A stretch of 50,976 nucleotides of DNA from an uncultured Rhodospirillaceae bacterium (lineage in GTDB: Bacteria; Pseudomonadota; Alphaproteobacteria; Rhodospirillales; Magnetospirillaceae), in the NCBI GenBank assembly GCA_903941105.1, contig CAJANL010000213.1:1-50976 (forward strand). The letters run 5' to 3'. Of the stretch, positions 48,631 to 50,976 are shown in pieces (position 1 is the first letter of the stretch; each line of letters begins with the position of its first letter). The notes beneath the pieces were generated by a model that saw only the letters and a list, made by a program, of their open reading frames with translations, had not been told where the DNA came from and searched no databases. The position numbers were made by a program, and so were the translations under genes.

Positions 48631-48810
48631 CTACGCCACGGTGGCGGTAATTTTCGGCTGCCCGGGGAGGAGGGCGGTGGACATCTCGGCGAAGAAGCGG
48701 CACTCGCCCTGCATGCCGTAGGCCCGCTGGACGTGGGCGGAGATGTTGCAGCACTGACTGTCCCAGCAATGCTTGCATCCCCGGCAGCGGGCCTTGGTTT
48801 CACGGTCCAT
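48631..48810 (-). CDS. 59-residue cysteine-rich protein
   Basis: Translation from the ATG at 48808-48810 to the TAG at 48631-48633 gives 59 residues, starting MDRETKARCRGCKHCWDSQC and containing cysteines at 9, 12, 15, 20, 21 and 37, with histidines at 14 and 26. Spacing C-x2-C-x2-C-x4-C-C suggests zinc or iron-sulfur binding. The second half has a short amphipathic segment and a Pro-Gly break. No signal peptide. The ribosome site is weak (GGGAAC). It is convergent with the phosphatase gene and 113 bases downstream of dnaJ's end on the same strand. I recognise no family. Confidence 0.6.
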   Translation of the reverse strand: MDRETKARCRGCKHCWDSQCCNISAHVQRAYGMQGECRFFAEMSTALLPGQPKITATVA

Positions 48811-48922
48811 CGCGGTGTTCCCGGCTGGGTCTAATTCGCGCCCAGTATGGCCCGGCGGGAAACGGCGAAACCACCGACGTTGCGAGTCGGATTGTGGCGG
48901 GTTGTGACGCGCTTCCCCGCCC

Positions 48923-50062
48923 TTAGCCCTTCAAATCGTCCCAAAGCTCCTTGACCTTGGCGAAGAAGCCTTGGCTTTCCGGGCTGTGCTTGCCGTCTTC
49001 GCCCAGCTTCTCGAACTCGCGCAGCAGTTCGATCTGGCGGGTGGTCAGGTTGACCGGCGTCTCGACCACCGCCTGGATGAACATGTCGCCGCGCGCCGGA
49101 CTGCGCAGCACGCTCATGCCCTTGGCGCGCAGGCGGAACTGATGGCCGCTCTGGGTGCCCTCGGGGATGGTGACCTTGGCCTTGGAGCCGTCGACGGTTG
49201 GCACCTCGATGGCGCCGCCCAGCGCCGCGGTGGTCATGGGAATGGGGACCCGGCAATAGATGTTGGCGCCGTCGCGCTGGAAGAAGCGGTGCTGCTGGAT
49301 GGTGAGGAAGATGTAGAGATCGCCGGGCGGCGCCCCGCGCACCCCCGCCTCGCCCTCGCCGGCCAGCCGGATGCGGGTGCCCTCTTCGACTCCGGCCGGA
49401 ATGTTGACCTGCAACGTCTTCTCGCGCCGGGTCCGCCCGGTGCCGCCGCAGCCGCGGCAGGCGTCCTTGATGACACGCCCGGCGCCCTGGCAGGACGGGC
49501 AGGTGCGTTCGATGGTGAAGAAGCCCTGCTGGCTGCGCACCTTGCCGGCGCCCTTGCAGGTGGGACAGGCCACCGGCTGGCTGCCGCCGGCCCCGCCCGA
49601 GCCCTTGCACTCCTCGCAAGGGCTGGAGGCCGGCACCTGGATGGTGGTCTGCTTGCCGGAAAAGGCGTCCTCCAGGCTGATTTCCATGTTGTAGCGCAGG
49701 TCGGCGCCGCGGCCGCTGCTCTGGCCGCGCCGGCCGCCGCCGCCCATGAACTCGCCGAACATCTCGTCGAAGATGTCGGCGAAGCCGCCACCGCCGAACG
49801 GCGAATCGCCACCGCCGAAGCCGCGCCCACCGCCCTGCTCGAAGGCGGCATGGCCGAAGCGGTCGTAGGCGGCGCGCTTCTGCTCGTCCTTCAGCACGTC
49901 GTAGGCTTCGTTGATTTCCTTGAATTTCTGCTCAGCCGAGGCGTCACCCGGATTGCGATCGGGGTGATACTGCATGGCCATCTTACGGTAGGCCTTCTTG
50001 ATGTCGTCGGCGCCGACGCCCTTCTGGACGCCAAGAAGCTCGTAGTAGTCCTGCTTGCTCAT
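48923..50062 (-). CDS. dnaJ: chaperone DnaJ
   Basis: Hsp40 co-chaperone that stimulates DnaK ATPase; 379 residues. J-domain at 1-70 with the HPD motif ([11 protein letters not shown] near 30), Gly/Phe-rich region (about 75-110), then four zinc repeats [24 protein letters not shown] and CRGCGGTG (about 143-205) and the C-terminal substrate domain. All four repeats are intact. It follows dnaK after a 73-base gap with a very strong hairpin. Confidence 0.97.
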   Translation of the reverse strand: MSKQDYYELLGVQKGVGADDIKKAYRKMAMQYHPDRNPGDASAEQKFKEINEAYDVLKDEQKRAAYDRFGHAAFEQGGGRGFGGGDSPFGGGGFADIFDEMFGEFMGGGGRRGQSSGRGADLRYNMEISLEDAFSGKQTTIQVPASSPCEECKGSGGAGGSQPVACPTCKGAGKVRSQQGFFTIERTCPSCQGAGRVIKDACRGCGGTGRTRREKTLQVNIPAGVEEGTRIRLAGEGEAGVRGAPPGDLYIFLTIQQHRFFQRDGANIYCRVPIPMTTAALGGAIEVPTVDGSKAKVTIPEGTQSGHQFRLRAKGMSVLRSPARGDMFIQAVVETPVNLTTRQIELLREFEKLGEDGKHSPESQGFFAKVKELWDDLKG

Positions 50063-50095
50063 GCCTTGCCGATCATCGTGCCGACGCCCCCGTCA

Positions 50096-50131
50096 TCGAT
50101 CCCCCCTCCCCGCTGGGGGAGGGGGGATCGA
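50096..50131. repeat. strong hairpin between dnaK and dnaJ
   Basis: TCGATCCCCCCTCCCC and GGGGAGGGGGGATCGA form a perfect 16-base-pair stem around gctg. It has the same core and loop as the hairpin at 23948-23977. On the minus strand no T-run follows. It could trim dnaJ expression relative to dnaK, or protect the dnaK 3' end. Confidence 0.65.
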
Positions 50132-50135
50132 AACC

Positions 50136-50976
<841 letters not shown>

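Overview
The window is about 51 kb of GC-rich, densely coded chromosome. It carries housekeeping genes typical of an alphaproteobacterium: sdhCDAB, a MucR regulator, ornithine-lipid genes olsBA, and a Fur lacking the usual structural-zinc cysteines. Codon usage and gene content suggest Rhodospirillales, probably Magnetospirillum or a close relative; that is an inference. I see no phage genes, transposase, CRISPR array, rRNA or tRNA. Nearly all of it is ordinary core genome; the unusual parts are small repeats, regulatory sites, tiny genes and one pair of degenerate signalling proteins.

Layout. 1-5939: branched-chain (valine/isoleucine) acyl-CoA catabolism, with mmsB (cut by the window edge) and an isobutyryl-CoA-type dehydrogenase on the minus strand, divergent from a GntR/FCD regulator followed by matB, a 3-hydroxyisobutyryl-CoA hydrolase and an HSD10-like dehydrogenase. 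TGTATAC sites lie on both sides of the regulator. 6009-9097: a four-gene polar amino acid ABC importer. 9172-23929: nth, an amidase/EamA/Uup minus-strand group, aminopeptidase P, aconitase A, a methyltransferase with ligA, a large PAS-PAS-GGDEF-EAL protein and a YdjM-like membrane protein. 24098-26710: etfB-etfA-hbd, with a good promoter whose -10 lies inside an inverted repeat. 26851-29117: PduO-type adenosyltransferase, divergent lptG and a lipoprotein. 29167-32532: sdhCDAB. 32709-35846: hldE-queF, a small unknown gene and a VanX-like dipeptidase. 35892-39965: tsaB-rimI, tusA-like, mucR, fur and olsB-olsA. 40032-41874: an overlapping GST, polysaccharide deacetylase and acetyltransferase group. 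42088-45091: a chemoreceptor without a ligand-binding domain, then an ABC-2 exporter. 45144-48810: two tandem paralogues that look like inactive GGDEF-EAL proteins, a divergent PPP-family phosphatase, and a 59-residue cysteine-rich protein too short for usual ORF cut-offs. 48923-50976: dnaJ and the 3' part of dnaK.

How the genes work together. The first region, the etf/hbd operon, the B12 adenosyltransferase, aconitase and succinate dehydrogenase form a coherent picture of acyl-CoA oxidation feeding propionyl/methylmalonyl-CoA and acetyl-CoA into the TCA cycle. Envelope genes (hldE, lptG, olsBA, amidase, dipeptidase, deacetylase) make a second theme, and c-di-GMP-related signalling a third.

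Repeats. A 50-51 bp element with conserved ends and a variable centre occurs three times (9099, 24020 reversed, 43437). At 43437 it supplies the stop codon of the chemoreceptor gene. A second family of short C/G-rich hairpins sits in four intergenic gaps.
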